NCBI RefSeq assembly: GCF_030271515.1
Contig: NZ_JASCXI010000001.1
Coordinates: forward strand, 186,001 to 250,000
Direction: 5' to 3'
DNA length: 64,000 bases
Source: Erythrobacter oryzae
Lineage (GTDB): Bacteria; Pseudomonadota; Alphaproteobacteria; Sphingomonadales; Sphingomonadaceae
Position numbers and translations under genes: made by a program. Below the pieces are notes generated by a model. It saw only the letters and a list, made by a program, of their open reading frames with translations, had not been told where the DNA came from and ran no database searches. Below, piece by piece: positions 57,180-64,000 of this stretch. Numbering within the stretch: the stretch's first letter is position 1; every line of letters begins with the position of its first letter.

Positions 57180-58829
57180 ATGAGCGAACGTGAATCAATG
57201 CCCTGCGACGTGGTGATCGTCGGCGGCGGCCCGGCGGGGCTCTCCGCGGCGATCAGGCTGAAGCAGATCAACGCCGAGCTCGAAGTGATCGTGCTCGAGA
57301 AGGGTTCGGAAATCGGCGCGCATATCCTGTCAGGCGCGGTGGTCGATCCCAAGGCGCTGAGCGAGCTCTTCCCCGAGTGGCGCGAGATGGGCTGTCCGAT
57401 GGCGGAAACCCCGGTGACCGACAACTGGCACTGGGTTCTCTCGAAGACCGGCAAGACCTCGCTCCCCCACGCGATCATGCCGCCGCTGATGAGCAACCAC
57501 GGCTGCTATACCGGTAGCCTCGGCAACATGACCCGCTGGCTCGCCGAACAGGCCGAGGGGCTGGGAGTCATGGTGTTCCCGGGCTTCCCCGCCGCCGAGG
57601 TGATGTTCGATGAAAGCGGCGCGGTCGCGGGCGTGATCACGCAGGACATGGGCGTGGCGGCGGATGGCTCGCACAAGGGCGATTACCAGCCCGGCATGGA
57701 GATCCACGCCAAGTACACCCTGTTCGCCGAAGGCGCGCGCGGGAACCTGACCAAGCGCATGAAGGCGAAGTTCGACCTCGAGGCGAACTGCCAGCCGCAG
57801 GTCTACGGCCTCGGCATCAAGGAGCTGTGGGACATCGATCCCAAGAAACACAAGCCGGGCCGCGTGATCCATACGCAGGGCTGGCCTCTCACCGAGAGCG
57901 ACAGCTGGGGCGGGGGCTTCCTCTACCACCAGGCCAATGGTCAGGTGGCCTTGGGCTTCGTGACTGCGCTCGATTACAAGAACCCCTGGGTGTCGCCCTA
58001 TCAGGAATTCCAGCGCTGGAAGAACCACCCGGCGATCCGCGAATATCTCGAAGGCGGCAAGCGGGTGTCCTACGGCGCGCGCGCGATCAACGAGGGCGGC
58101 TGGCAGTCGGTCCCCAAGCTCGCCTTCCCGGGCGGGGCGCTGATCGGCTGCGCGGCGGGCTTCGTCAATGTGCCGCGCATCAAGGGCAGCCACACCGCGA
58201 TGAAGAGCGGGATGCTGGCGGCCGAGAGCATCGCGGCGGCGATTGCGGCGGGTAACGCCAACACCGAACTATCGGACTACGACGCGGCGGTCCGCTCCAG
58301 CTGGATCGCGACCGAGCTGAAGCTCGTCCAGAACGCTCAGCCCGCGGTCGCCAAGTACGGCGGCGATATCGGCACCGCGCTCGCGGGGATCGACATGTGG
58401 ATGCGCACATTGAAGATCGGTCTGCCGATCAGCATGAAGCACAAGCCGGACTACACCTACACCGGCCGCGCCGATCTCTATCCCAAGATCGCCTACCCCA
58501 AGCCCGACGGCGTGATCACCTTCGACCGCCTGACCAACGTCGCCTACAGCTACACCAACCACGCCGAGGACCAGCCCTGCCACCTGCAGGTGAAGGACCT
58601 CGAGCTGCAGAAGGTGAGCGAACTCGGCGTCTTCGGCGGCCCCTCGGCGCGCTATTGCCCGGCGGGGGTCTACGAATGGCTGACCGACGAGAAGACCGGC
58701 GAGCCCAAGTTCCAGATCAACTCGCAGAACTGCGTCCACTGCAAGACCTGCGACATCAAGGACCCCAACCAGAACATCAATTGGGTGACGCCAGAGGGTG
58801 GCGGCGGGCCGAACTATCCGAATATGTGA
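57180..58829 (+). CDS. electron transfer flavoprotein-ubiquinone oxidoreductase
   Basis: A 549-residue enzyme that moves electrons from ETF to ubiquinone at the inner membrane. FAD is bound by VVIVGGGPAGLSAAIRL near residue 10. NHGCYTGSLGNMTRWLAEQAE and YEWLTDEKTGEPKFQINSQNCVHCKTCDIKDPNQNINWVTPEGGGGPNYPNM are typical; the latter holds the [4Fe-4S] cluster Cys residues, with the remaining ligand near ARYCPAG. Start 57180 gives MSERESMPCDVV. It supports beta-oxidation and amino-acid catabolism. Confidence 0.95.
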   Translation: MSERESMPCDVVIVGGGPAGLSAAIRLKQINAELEVIVLEKGSEIGAHILSGAVVDPKALSELFPEWREMGCPMAETPVTDNWHWVLSKTGKTSLPHAIMPPLMSNHGCYTGSLGNMTRWLAEQAEGLGVMVFPGFPAAEVMFDESGAVAGVITQDMGVAADGSHKGDYQPGMEIHAKYTLFAEGARGNLTKRMKAKFDLEANCQPQVYGLGIKELWDIDPKKHKPGRVIHTQGWPLTESDSWGGGFLYHQANGQVALGFVTALDYKNPWVSPYQEFQRWKNHPAIREYLEGGKRVSYGARAINEGGWQSVPKLAFPGGALIGCAAGFVNVPRIKGSHTAMKSGMLAAESIAAAIAAGNANTELSDYDAAVRSSWIATELKLVQNAQPAVAKYGGDIGTALAGIDMWMRTLKIGLPISMKHKPDYTYTGRADLYPKIAYPKPDGVITFDRLTNVAYSYTNHAEDQPCHLQVKDLELQKVSELGVFGGPSARYCPAGVYEWLTDEKTGEPKFQINSQNCVHCKTCDIKDPNQNINWVTPEGGGGPNYPNM

Positions 58830-58843
58830 CCTGCTCTCACTTT

Positions 58844-58951
58844 CTTCGTCATTGCGAGCGCAGCGAAGCAATCCAGCATCGGGCGTCTCGACTTGGCGCA
58901 GCACCTGAAACTGGATTGCCGCGTCGCCTGCGGCTCCTCGCAATGACGAAG
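58844..58951. repeat. REP-like inverted repeat (GTCATTGCGAGCG type)
   Basis: CTTCGTCATTGCGAG at 58844-58858 is inverted as CTCGCAATGACGAAG at 58937-58951. The inner parts GCAATCCAG (58868-58876) and CTGGATTGC (58911-58919) also pair, giving two stem blocks around a loop of about 34 bases. The GTCATTGCGAGCG...GCAATCCAG arm is of a kind widespread between genes in alphaproteobacteria. It follows the ETF-QO gene. Confidence 0.8.
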
Positions 58952-58960
58952 GATTGAGGA

Positions 58961-59329
58961 TTGAGATTGCCGCCAGCCTCCGCCGCGAGAGTGGTATTCC
59001 TGCTCCTCGGAGCGAACCTGCCGGGAGGTTGCTCTCACACAGAGGCGCAGCAAGCGGTCGCGTCCGACGATCAGGCGTGCGAGCGCGTCATGGCGGTTCT
59101 CGCCGCCAACAAGACCTACCGCGCAGAGCAGATGGCAAGCTGCGATGGCGGCAAGGATGACAACAATCCCGGCTACTATGTCCTGCGCGTCAATGCCTAC
59201 TGCCGCGAGCCGCAAGGTTGCGGCAGCGTGTTGCTTGGCTGGTATGCGGTCGAGGAAGCGACCGGCGCGGTGCACGAAATAGTCGCCGCCGATTGGCAGA
59301 TCGGCCCACGGATCGACCGGGACACGTGA
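58961..59329 (+). CDS. hypothetical lipoprotein
   Basis: A 122-residue protein with a TTG start, a lipobox-like end LGANLPGGCS and four further Cys (DQACERV, MASCDGG, NAYCREP, GCGSV) that may form disulfides. No family is recognised. It begins ten bases after the REP-like repeat and its stop overlaps ispE. Confidence 0.62.
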   Translation: MRLPPASAARVVFLLLGANLPGGCSHTEAQQAVASDDQACERVMAVLAANKTYRAEQMASCDGGKDDNNPGYYVLRVNAYCREPQGCGSVLLGWYAVEEATGAVHEIVAADWQIGPRIDRDT

Positions 59330-60126
59330 TGCGCGAAACCGCCTACGCCAAGATCAACCTCGCGCTGCATGTCCGCAGGCGGCGGGAGGACGGGTATCAC
59401 GCGCTCGAGACCCTGTTCGCCTTCGTCGATGCGGGCGATGTGCTGACGGCCACACCGGCCGCGCAGGACAGCGTCGCCACGCTGGGCGAGTTTGCAGGGG
59501 TGCTCGACAATCCCTTCGACAACCTCGTCGCCCGTGCGCTGAACGCCCTCCCGCGCCCGCAAGGCCTCGCGGTGACGCTTGAGAAGAACTTGCCGGTAGC
59601 GGCTGGTCTTGGCGGAGGGTCGGCGGATGCGGGGGCGGTGTTCCGGATCGTCGAGGCGCTCCACGGGCTGCCCGAGGACTGGCAGGCGCGCGCGGCTAAG
59701 CTCGGCGCGGATGTGCCCGCCTGCGTGCTCAGCCGCACCCATATCGGCCTCGGCACAGGAACCGAGCAGCTTGACGTCGAGGACGACCTCGCCGGAACCC
59801 CCGTGCTGCTGGTCAACCCGCGCGTGCCGCTCTCCACCGGCCCGGTGTTCAAGGCGTGGGATGGCGAGGACAGGGGTGCCCTGCCGCAAGGACCCGCATC
59901 CAAGATCGCAAGGGAAGGGCGCAACGACCTGGAAGCTCCCGCCATTTCGCTCTGCCCCGTCATAGCGGAGGTGCTGGCGGCCCTCCGCAATACCAACCCA
60001 TGGCTCGCCCGCATGTCCGGATCGGGCGCGACCTGCTTTGCGCTCTATGATACGTCCGAGGCCCGCGATGCGGCGGCGGCGGCCATGCCCGCCGCGTGGT
60101 GGACCATGGCAGGGCGGCTGCGGTGA
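59329..60126 (+). CDS. ispE: 4-diphosphocytidyl-2-C-methyl-D-erythritol kinase IspE
   Basis: A 265-residue GHMP kinase of the MEP isoprenoid pathway. AYAKINLALHVRRRREDGYHALETLFAFVDAGD at the N-terminus, the phosphate loop NLPVAAGLGGGSADAGAVFRIV and the C-terminal MSGSGATCFALYD are the family motifs. Start 59329 overlaps the previous stop. The end overlaps the next gene by GTGA. Confidence 0.95.
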   Translation: MRETAYAKINLALHVRRRREDGYHALETLFAFVDAGDVLTATPAAQDSVATLGEFAGVLDNPFDNLVARALNALPRPQGLAVTLEKNLPVAAGLGGGSADAGAVFRIVEALHGLPEDWQARAAKLGADVPACVLSRTHIGLGTGTEQLDVEDDLAGTPVLLVNPRVPLSTGPVFKAWDGEDRGALPQGPASKIAREGRNDLEAPAISLCPVIAEVLAALRNTNPWLARMSGSGATCFALYDTSEARDAAAAAMPAAWWTMAGRLR

Positions 60127-60839
60127 GCGAGGTCTTCCGCCAACTCGGCACCCCCACCCCCGGCGGGATCGTGCTGGTGGCCGACCACGCCTCCAACGCC
60201 GTCCCCGCCGACATCGACCTCGGCATCCCGGAACACCTGCTCCACGAACACATCGCCCTCGACATCGGCACCGAGGCGATCGCCGAATTCCTCGCCCGCG
60301 AATACACCATCCCCGCCCACATCGCCGCCGTCAGCCGTCTGGTGTGCGATCTCAACCGCGAGGAGACCGCCCCCGGCCTCGTCCCGCCGGAGAGCGACGG
60401 GCATCCGATCCCCGGCAATTTCGGCGCGGACCGCGAGGCAAGGCTCGCCCGTTTCCACCGCCCCTACCACACCGCGCTGGAGCAGTGGCTGGAGGCGGCC
60501 CGACCGCGCCTGATCCTCTCGCTCCACTCCTTCACCCCGCGCCTCGCCACCTCCGAGGCCGCGCGGCCGTGGGAGGTGGGGGTGCTCTACAACGCCGACG
60601 ATCGCGCCGCGCGCATCGCTATCCCGCTGCTGGCCGCCGAGGGGCTGAATGTCGGCGACAACCTCCCCTATTCGGGGCGCGATCTCAATTACACCATGAA
60701 CCGCCACGCGGAAGCGCCGGGCCGGCCTTACCTCGGCATCGAACTGCGGCAAGACCTCACGAATACCCCCGAGGCCCACGCCCGCTGGGCCGCGCTCTTG
60801 GCTAAAATTGCGCAAAGGGTTGCGTCCGCGCTTCGCTAG
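60123..60839 (+). CDS. N-formylglutamate amidohydrolase family protein
   Basis: A 238-residue protein (GTG start) with VADHASNAVPADIDLGI, HIALDIGTEAIAEFLA, VCDLNREE, YHTALEQWLEAARPRLILSLHSFTP and GLNVGDNLPYSGRDLNYTMNRHAEAPGRPYLGIELRQDL, the metal-binding and catalytic pattern of HutG-type N-formylglutamate amidohydrolase. No other histidine-utilisation gene is adjacent, so the substrate may be a different formylated or acylated amino acid. Confidence 0.88.
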   Translation: MSEVFRQLGTPTPGGIVLVADHASNAVPADIDLGIPEHLLHEHIALDIGTEAIAEFLAREYTIPAHIAAVSRLVCDLNREETAPGLVPPESDGHPIPGNFGADREARLARFHRPYHTALEQWLEAARPRLILSLHSFTPRLATSEAARPWEVGVLYNADDRAARIAIPLLAAEGLNVGDNLPYSGRDLNYTMNRHAEAPGRPYLGIELRQDLTNTPEAHARWAALLAKIAQRVASALR

Positions 60840-60881
60840 AGGCAGGGGGCGTGTCGCAAATCGCCGCAAGCGGGAAATCTT

Positions 60882-62603
60882 ATGTCGCAGAAGTTTGACA
60901 AGTCGAAGCTCCCCAGCCGTCACGTCTCGGTCGGGCCCGAGCGCGCGCCGCATCGCTCGTACTACTACGCGATGGGCATGACCGAGGAAGAGATCGCTGC
61001 GCCCTTCGTCGGCGTGGTGAGCGCCGGGAACGATTCGGCCCCCTGCAACACCACCCTCAACGCCCAGGCCGATATCTGCCGCGAGGGCGTGATCGCGGGC
61101 GGCGGCACCCCCCGGCGGTTCAACACCATCACCGTCACCGACGGCATCGCGATGGGCCACCAGGGGATGAAATCCTCGCTCATCAGCCGCGAGATCATTG
61201 CGGATTCGATTGAAGTATCGGTCCGAGGGCATTGTTATGACGCGCTTGTCGGGTTCGCTGGCTGCGACAAGAGCCTGCCGGGCATGATGATGGCGATGCT
61301 GCGGCTCAACGTGCCGAGCATCTTCGTCTATGGCGGCTCGATCCTCCCCGGCACCCACCGCGGCAATGACGTGACAGTGGTCGACGTGTTCGAGGCGGTC
61401 GGCCAGTTCGCCGCCGGCAATTGCCCGCTGACCGAGCTGATCGCATTGGAAAAGGTCGCGTGCCCCGGCCACGGCGCCTGCGGCGGGCAGTTCACCGCCA
61501 ACACCATGGCCTGCGTCGGCGAGGCGATCGGATTGTCCCTGCCGAACAGCAACATGGCGCCCGCTCCTTACAGATCGCGTGACGATATCGCGGTCGCAGC
61601 GGGCCGGCAGGTGATGGAGCTCGTCGCCCGCAACCTGCGCCCGCGCGACATCTGCACCCGCGAGGCCTTTATGAACGCCGCGCGCGTCGTGGCAGCCACC
61701 GGCGGCTCGACCAACGCCGCGCTCCACCTCCCCGCAATGGCAAGCGAGGCGGGAATCGACTTCGACCTGTTCGATGTTGCCGAGGTCTTCAAATCAACGC
61801 CTTACATCGCGGACCTGAAGCCCGGCGGGAAGTATGTCGCCAAGGACATGCACGAGGCGGGCGGCGTCTACATGGCGATGAAGACCCTGCTCGACGGCGG
61901 GTTCATCGATCCCAATCCGGTCACCGTCACCGGCAAGACCATCGGCGAGAACCTTGAAGAGATCACCTGGAACCCCGACCAGAAGATTTTCTATGACGTG
62001 AAGACCCCGATCACCCCCACGGGCGGTGTTGTGGGGCTTAAAGGTTCGCTCGCTCCCGATGGCGCGATCGTGAAGGTTGCCGGGATGGCGCGCCTGCAAT
62101 TCTCCGGCCCCGCGCGGGTGTTCGATTGCGAGGAAGACGCCTTCGCCGCGGTCGAAAGCCGCGACATTGCCGAGGGCTGCGTGATCGTCATCCGCTACGA
62201 AGGCCCGCGCGGCGGGCCGGGCATGCGCGAGATGCTCTCGACCACCGCCGCGCTCTACGGGCAGGGCATGGGCGAGAAGGTCGCGCTCATCACCGACGGG
62301 CGTTTCTCCGGCGCGACGCGCGGCTTCTGCATCGGCCATGTCGGCCCCGAAGCGGCTGATTGCGGCCCCATCGCGCTCGTCGAGGATGGCGACATCATCA
62401 GCATCGACGCGGTCGCTGGCACGATCGATCTCGAGGTCGCCGAAGAGGTGCTCGCCGAGCGCCGCGCGAAGTGGCAGCCGCGCAGCAACGACTACCAATC
62501 GGGCGCGCTGTGGCGTTACAGTCAGGTCGTCGGCAAGGCGCGCTACGGGGCGCTCACCCACCCGGGCGCGAAGTCGGAGACCCATGTCTTCGCGGACATC
62601 TAG
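60882..62603 (+). CDS. ilvD: dihydroxy-acid dehydratase IlvD
   Basis: A 573-residue Fe-S dehydratase of branched-chain amino acid synthesis. The Fe-S and active-site Cys regions are [43 protein letters not shown] and [26 protein letters not shown]. The C-terminal domain shows [23 protein letters not shown] with the catalytic Ser near the end. Full length. The end overlaps the small lipoprotein gene by 20 bases. Confidence 0.97.
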   Translation: MSQKFDKSKLPSRHVSVGPERAPHRSYYYAMGMTEEEIAAPFVGVVSAGNDSAPCNTTLNAQADICREGVIAGGGTPRRFNTITVTDGIAMGHQGMKSSLISREIIADSIEVSVRGHCYDALVGFAGCDKSLPGMMMAMLRLNVPSIFVYGGSILPGTHRGNDVTVVDVFEAVGQFAAGNCPLTELIALEKVACPGHGACGGQFTANTMACVGEAIGLSLPNSNMAPAPYRSRDDIAVAAGRQVMELVARNLRPRDICTREAFMNAARVVAATGGSTNAALHLPAMASEAGIDFDLFDVAEVFKSTPYIADLKPGGKYVAKDMHEAGGVYMAMKTLLDGGFIDPNPVTVTGKTIGENLEEITWNPDQKIFYDVKTPITPTGGVVGLKGSLAPDGAIVKVAGMARLQFSGPARVFDCEEDAFAAVESRDIAEGCVIVIRYEGPRGGPGMREMLSTTAALYGQGMGEKVALITDGRFSGATRGFCIGHVGPEAADCGPIALVEDGDIISIDAVAGTIDLEVAEEVLAERRAKWQPRSNDYQSGALWRYSQVVGKARYGALTHPGAKSETHVFADI

Positions 62604-62931
62604 CGCGGCGCTGGCATTTGCGATGCTGGCCGGGTGCGGGGCGCAAAGCCCCGGGCCTCAGGGCCAGACCATCGCCTGTGCCATCGGCAAGGGCGCGGAC
62701 TTTGCCGATGTCTGCACGCTCGAGCGGGTCGCGGGCAGCCCGCAGATCATCCTCCACCATCCCGATGGCGGGTTCCGGCGGCTGATGATCGATCCCGCGA
62801 ACGGCGCGCCCGACGCGCTCGACGGGGCCGATCCGGTGGTGCTCGAACAGGGCTCGGGCGTGTGGCAATTCGCCATCGGGTCGGACCGCTACCGCTTGCC
62901 CCGCGAGCCCGGCCCGGCGCCCACCTCGTGA
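62584..62931 (+). CDS. hypothetical lipoprotein
   Basis: A 115-residue protein with a lipobox (AFAMLAGCG, Cys18) and a domain of about 80 residues with paired Cys ([15 protein letters not shown]). The start at 62584 lies in the ilvD 3' end. No family recognised. The stop overlaps the next gene (GTGA), so ilvD, this protein and the NAD(P)HX repair enzyme may be translated together. Confidence 0.72.
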   Translation: MSSRTSSAALAFAMLAGCGAQSPGPQGQTIACAIGKGADFADVCTLERVAGSPQIILHHPDGGFRRLMIDPANGAPDALDGADPVVLEQGSGVWQFAIGSDRYRLPREPGPAPTS

Positions 62932-64000
62932 CCCTCGCACAGGTCCTCACCACCGCACAGATGCGCTCTGCCGAGCAGGCGCTGTTTGACGCGGGGACTT
63001 CGGTCGGCGACCTGATGGAGACCGCAGCAGGGGGCGCGGCCGAGTGGATCCGCCGGATCGCCGCGCGGCGCTCGGTCACCGTGCTGTGCGGCCCCGGGAA
63101 CAACGGCGGGGACGGCTATGTCATCGCCCGGCGGCTGCGCGAGGCGGGCAATGCGGTGAGCGTCATCGCCCCGCTCGCCCCCGCCACCGACGCCGCGCGC
63201 GCGGCGAAGGCGCGATGGGACGGGCCGGTCGGCACATCGGGCGGCTCAGGGGGCGATATCTTCGTCGACTGCCTGTTCGGATCGGGCCTCGGCCGCCCGC
63301 TCGTGCCCGCGCACGCGCTGCTGCTGCGCGACCTTGCCGCTCAGGCGCGCATCAAGGTGGCGGTGGATATGCCCTCGGGGGTGGCAAGCGATACGGGCGC
63401 GGTGCTCGGCGAAAAGCTTCCGGCCTACGACCTGACGCTGGCGCTCGGAGCATGGAAATTCGCGCACTGGAGCCTGCCGGGCCGCGCTCTGATGGGTCAG
63501 ATGCGGCTTGTGCCGATCGGGATCGGGCGGGTCGAGGGGGCCGCGCAGCTGGTCGGGAGGCCGCGCCTCGCCGCTCCCGCCGGCGACAGCCACAAGTATC
63601 GCCGCGGTCTCCTCGCCATCATCGCGGGCGCCATGCCGGGGGCGAGCCTGCTCGCTGCGAGTGCGGCGCAGCGGGCGGGGGCGGGCTATGTGAAGCTCCT
63701 TGCCCCCGCCGCCGACCTGCGCACCCCGCCCGAGGTGGTGACCGACACCGCGCCCTTGCCCGACGCGCTCGCCGACCCTCGCATCGCCGCCGTATTGGTC
63801 GGGCCCGGCCTCGGGCGCGGCGAGGCGGCAGAGGAGGCGCTGGCGGCAGCCTTGCAGGGATCGTGTGGGCTGGTCATCGACGCCGACGCGCTGATGCTCC
63901 TCACCCCCACCATGTTGATCCAGGAGCGGCCGATCCTCGCCACCCCTCACGACGGCGAACTCGAAACCCTGTGCCGCAAATTCGGCATCATCGCCGAAAG
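62928..64000 (+). CDS. bifunctional NAD(P)H-hydrate epimerase/dehydratase, 3' truncated
   Basis: A gene from GTG 62928 to the window edge, about 357 visible residues. The N-terminal epimerase (NnrE/YjeF_N) has VTVLCGPGNNGGDGYVIARRL and DCLFGSGLGRPL, with VAVDMPSGVASDTGA. The C-terminal ADP-dependent dehydratase (NnrD) begins near residue 220 with HKYRRGLLAIIAGAMPGASLLAASAAQRAGAGYVKLLAP, then VLVGPGLGRG and LVIDADAL, and is cut in ILATPHDGEL. It repairs hydrated NAD(P)H. Confidence 0.92.
   Translation, partial: MTLAQVLTTAQMRSAEQALFDAGTSVGDLMETAAGGAAEWIRRIAARRSVTVLCGPGNNGGDGYVIARRLREAGNAVSVIAPLAPATDAARAAKARWDGPVGTSGGSGGDIFVDCLFGSGLGRPLVPAHALLLRDLAAQARIKVAVDMPSGVASDTGAVLGEKLPAYDLTLALGAWKFAHWSLPGRALMGQMRLVPIGIGRVEGAAQLVGRPRLAAPAGDSHKYRRGLLAIIAGAMPGASLLAASAAQRAGAGYVKLLAPAADLRTPPEVVTDTAPLPDALADPRIAAVLVGPGLGRGEAAEEALAAALQGSCGLVIDADALMLLTPTMLIQERPILATPHDGELETLCRKFGIIAE

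Overview
The window is GC-rich, densely coded bacterial chromosome, most likely from an alphaproteobacterium of the Sphingomonadales (Erythrobacteraceae-like). This is inference from the gene set (ECF42 sigma factor with a DGPF partner, YpfJ-type metallopeptidase, 7TM-AraC regulator, B3 metallo-beta-lactamase, purF followed by an SDR, DmdB-like acyl-CoA ligase), from REP-like palindromes and from a GTTC-N7-GTTC box. No prophage, insertion sequence, CRISPR array, tRNA or rRNA was seen. Housekeeping genes dominate, and a near-consensus parS site at 53901 suggests the replication-origin half of a chromosome.

Layout. 1-5.3 kb: truncated esterase, exported ABM-fold protein, ligA, a glycosyltransferase, a di-heme cytochrome c lipoprotein and a CinA-like protein. 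5.3-11.6 kb: two fatty-acid-hydroxylase/sterol-desaturase membrane proteins flank an ECF42 sigma factor with its DGPF partner (and a matching promoter) and a GntA-like/DUF1989 pair; a membrane-bound AraC regulator lies beside the second desaturase. 11.6-14.2 kb (minus): SDR, B3 metallo-beta-lactamase, prmA. 14.3-17.6 kb: sdhC-sdhD-sdhA ending in a terminator, with no sdhB following; a parDE toxin-antitoxin pair lies there instead. 17.7-20.8 kb: membrane protein, saccharopine-dehydrogenase-like enzyme, DCC oxidoreductase and a secreted C13 (caspase-fold) protease. 21-22.5 kb: thioesterase-TetR-thioesterase with a palindromic operator. 22.5-26.3 kb: a phytase-like/cyclophilin fusion divergent from a blaI-blaR1-like pair, with two BlaI-type operators between them. 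26.4-33.5 kb: YpfJ metallopeptidase, 3-hydroxybutyrate dehydrogenase, M28 peptidase lipoprotein, guaB, an RsmB-family methyltransferase and a TPR protein. 33.5-41.5 kb: rppH, HSL-type hydrolase, YdjM-like protein, photolyase, serine hydrolase, PilZ protein, SDR, purF. 41.7-48.3 kb: lolCE-lolD, glutathione peroxidase, dnaE. 48.4-54.5 kb: OmpA-family porin-like protein with a 29-proline hinge, acyl-CoA ligase, GNAT, DUF1330, YbjN, PA0069-type radical SAM protein, moaB. 54.5-64 kb: lytic transglycosylase, UDG-like protein, ETF-ubiquinone oxidoreductase, ispE, N-formylglutamate amidohydrolase-like protein, ilvD, a small lipoprotein and a NAD(P)HX repair enzyme cut by the window end.

Many neighbours overlap by four bases (ATGA, GTGA or TTGA), pointing to translationally coupled operons. 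The observations best worth following are the parS site that doubles as the start codon of the radical SAM gene and abuts a LexA-like box, the ECF42 promoter match, the twin BlaI operators in front of a BlaR1-like protein that lacks a beta-lactam-binding domain, the GntA-like/DUF1989 pair, the phytase-like/cyclophilin fusion, the sdh operon without sdhB, and a REP pair whose two differences are compensatory base pairs.
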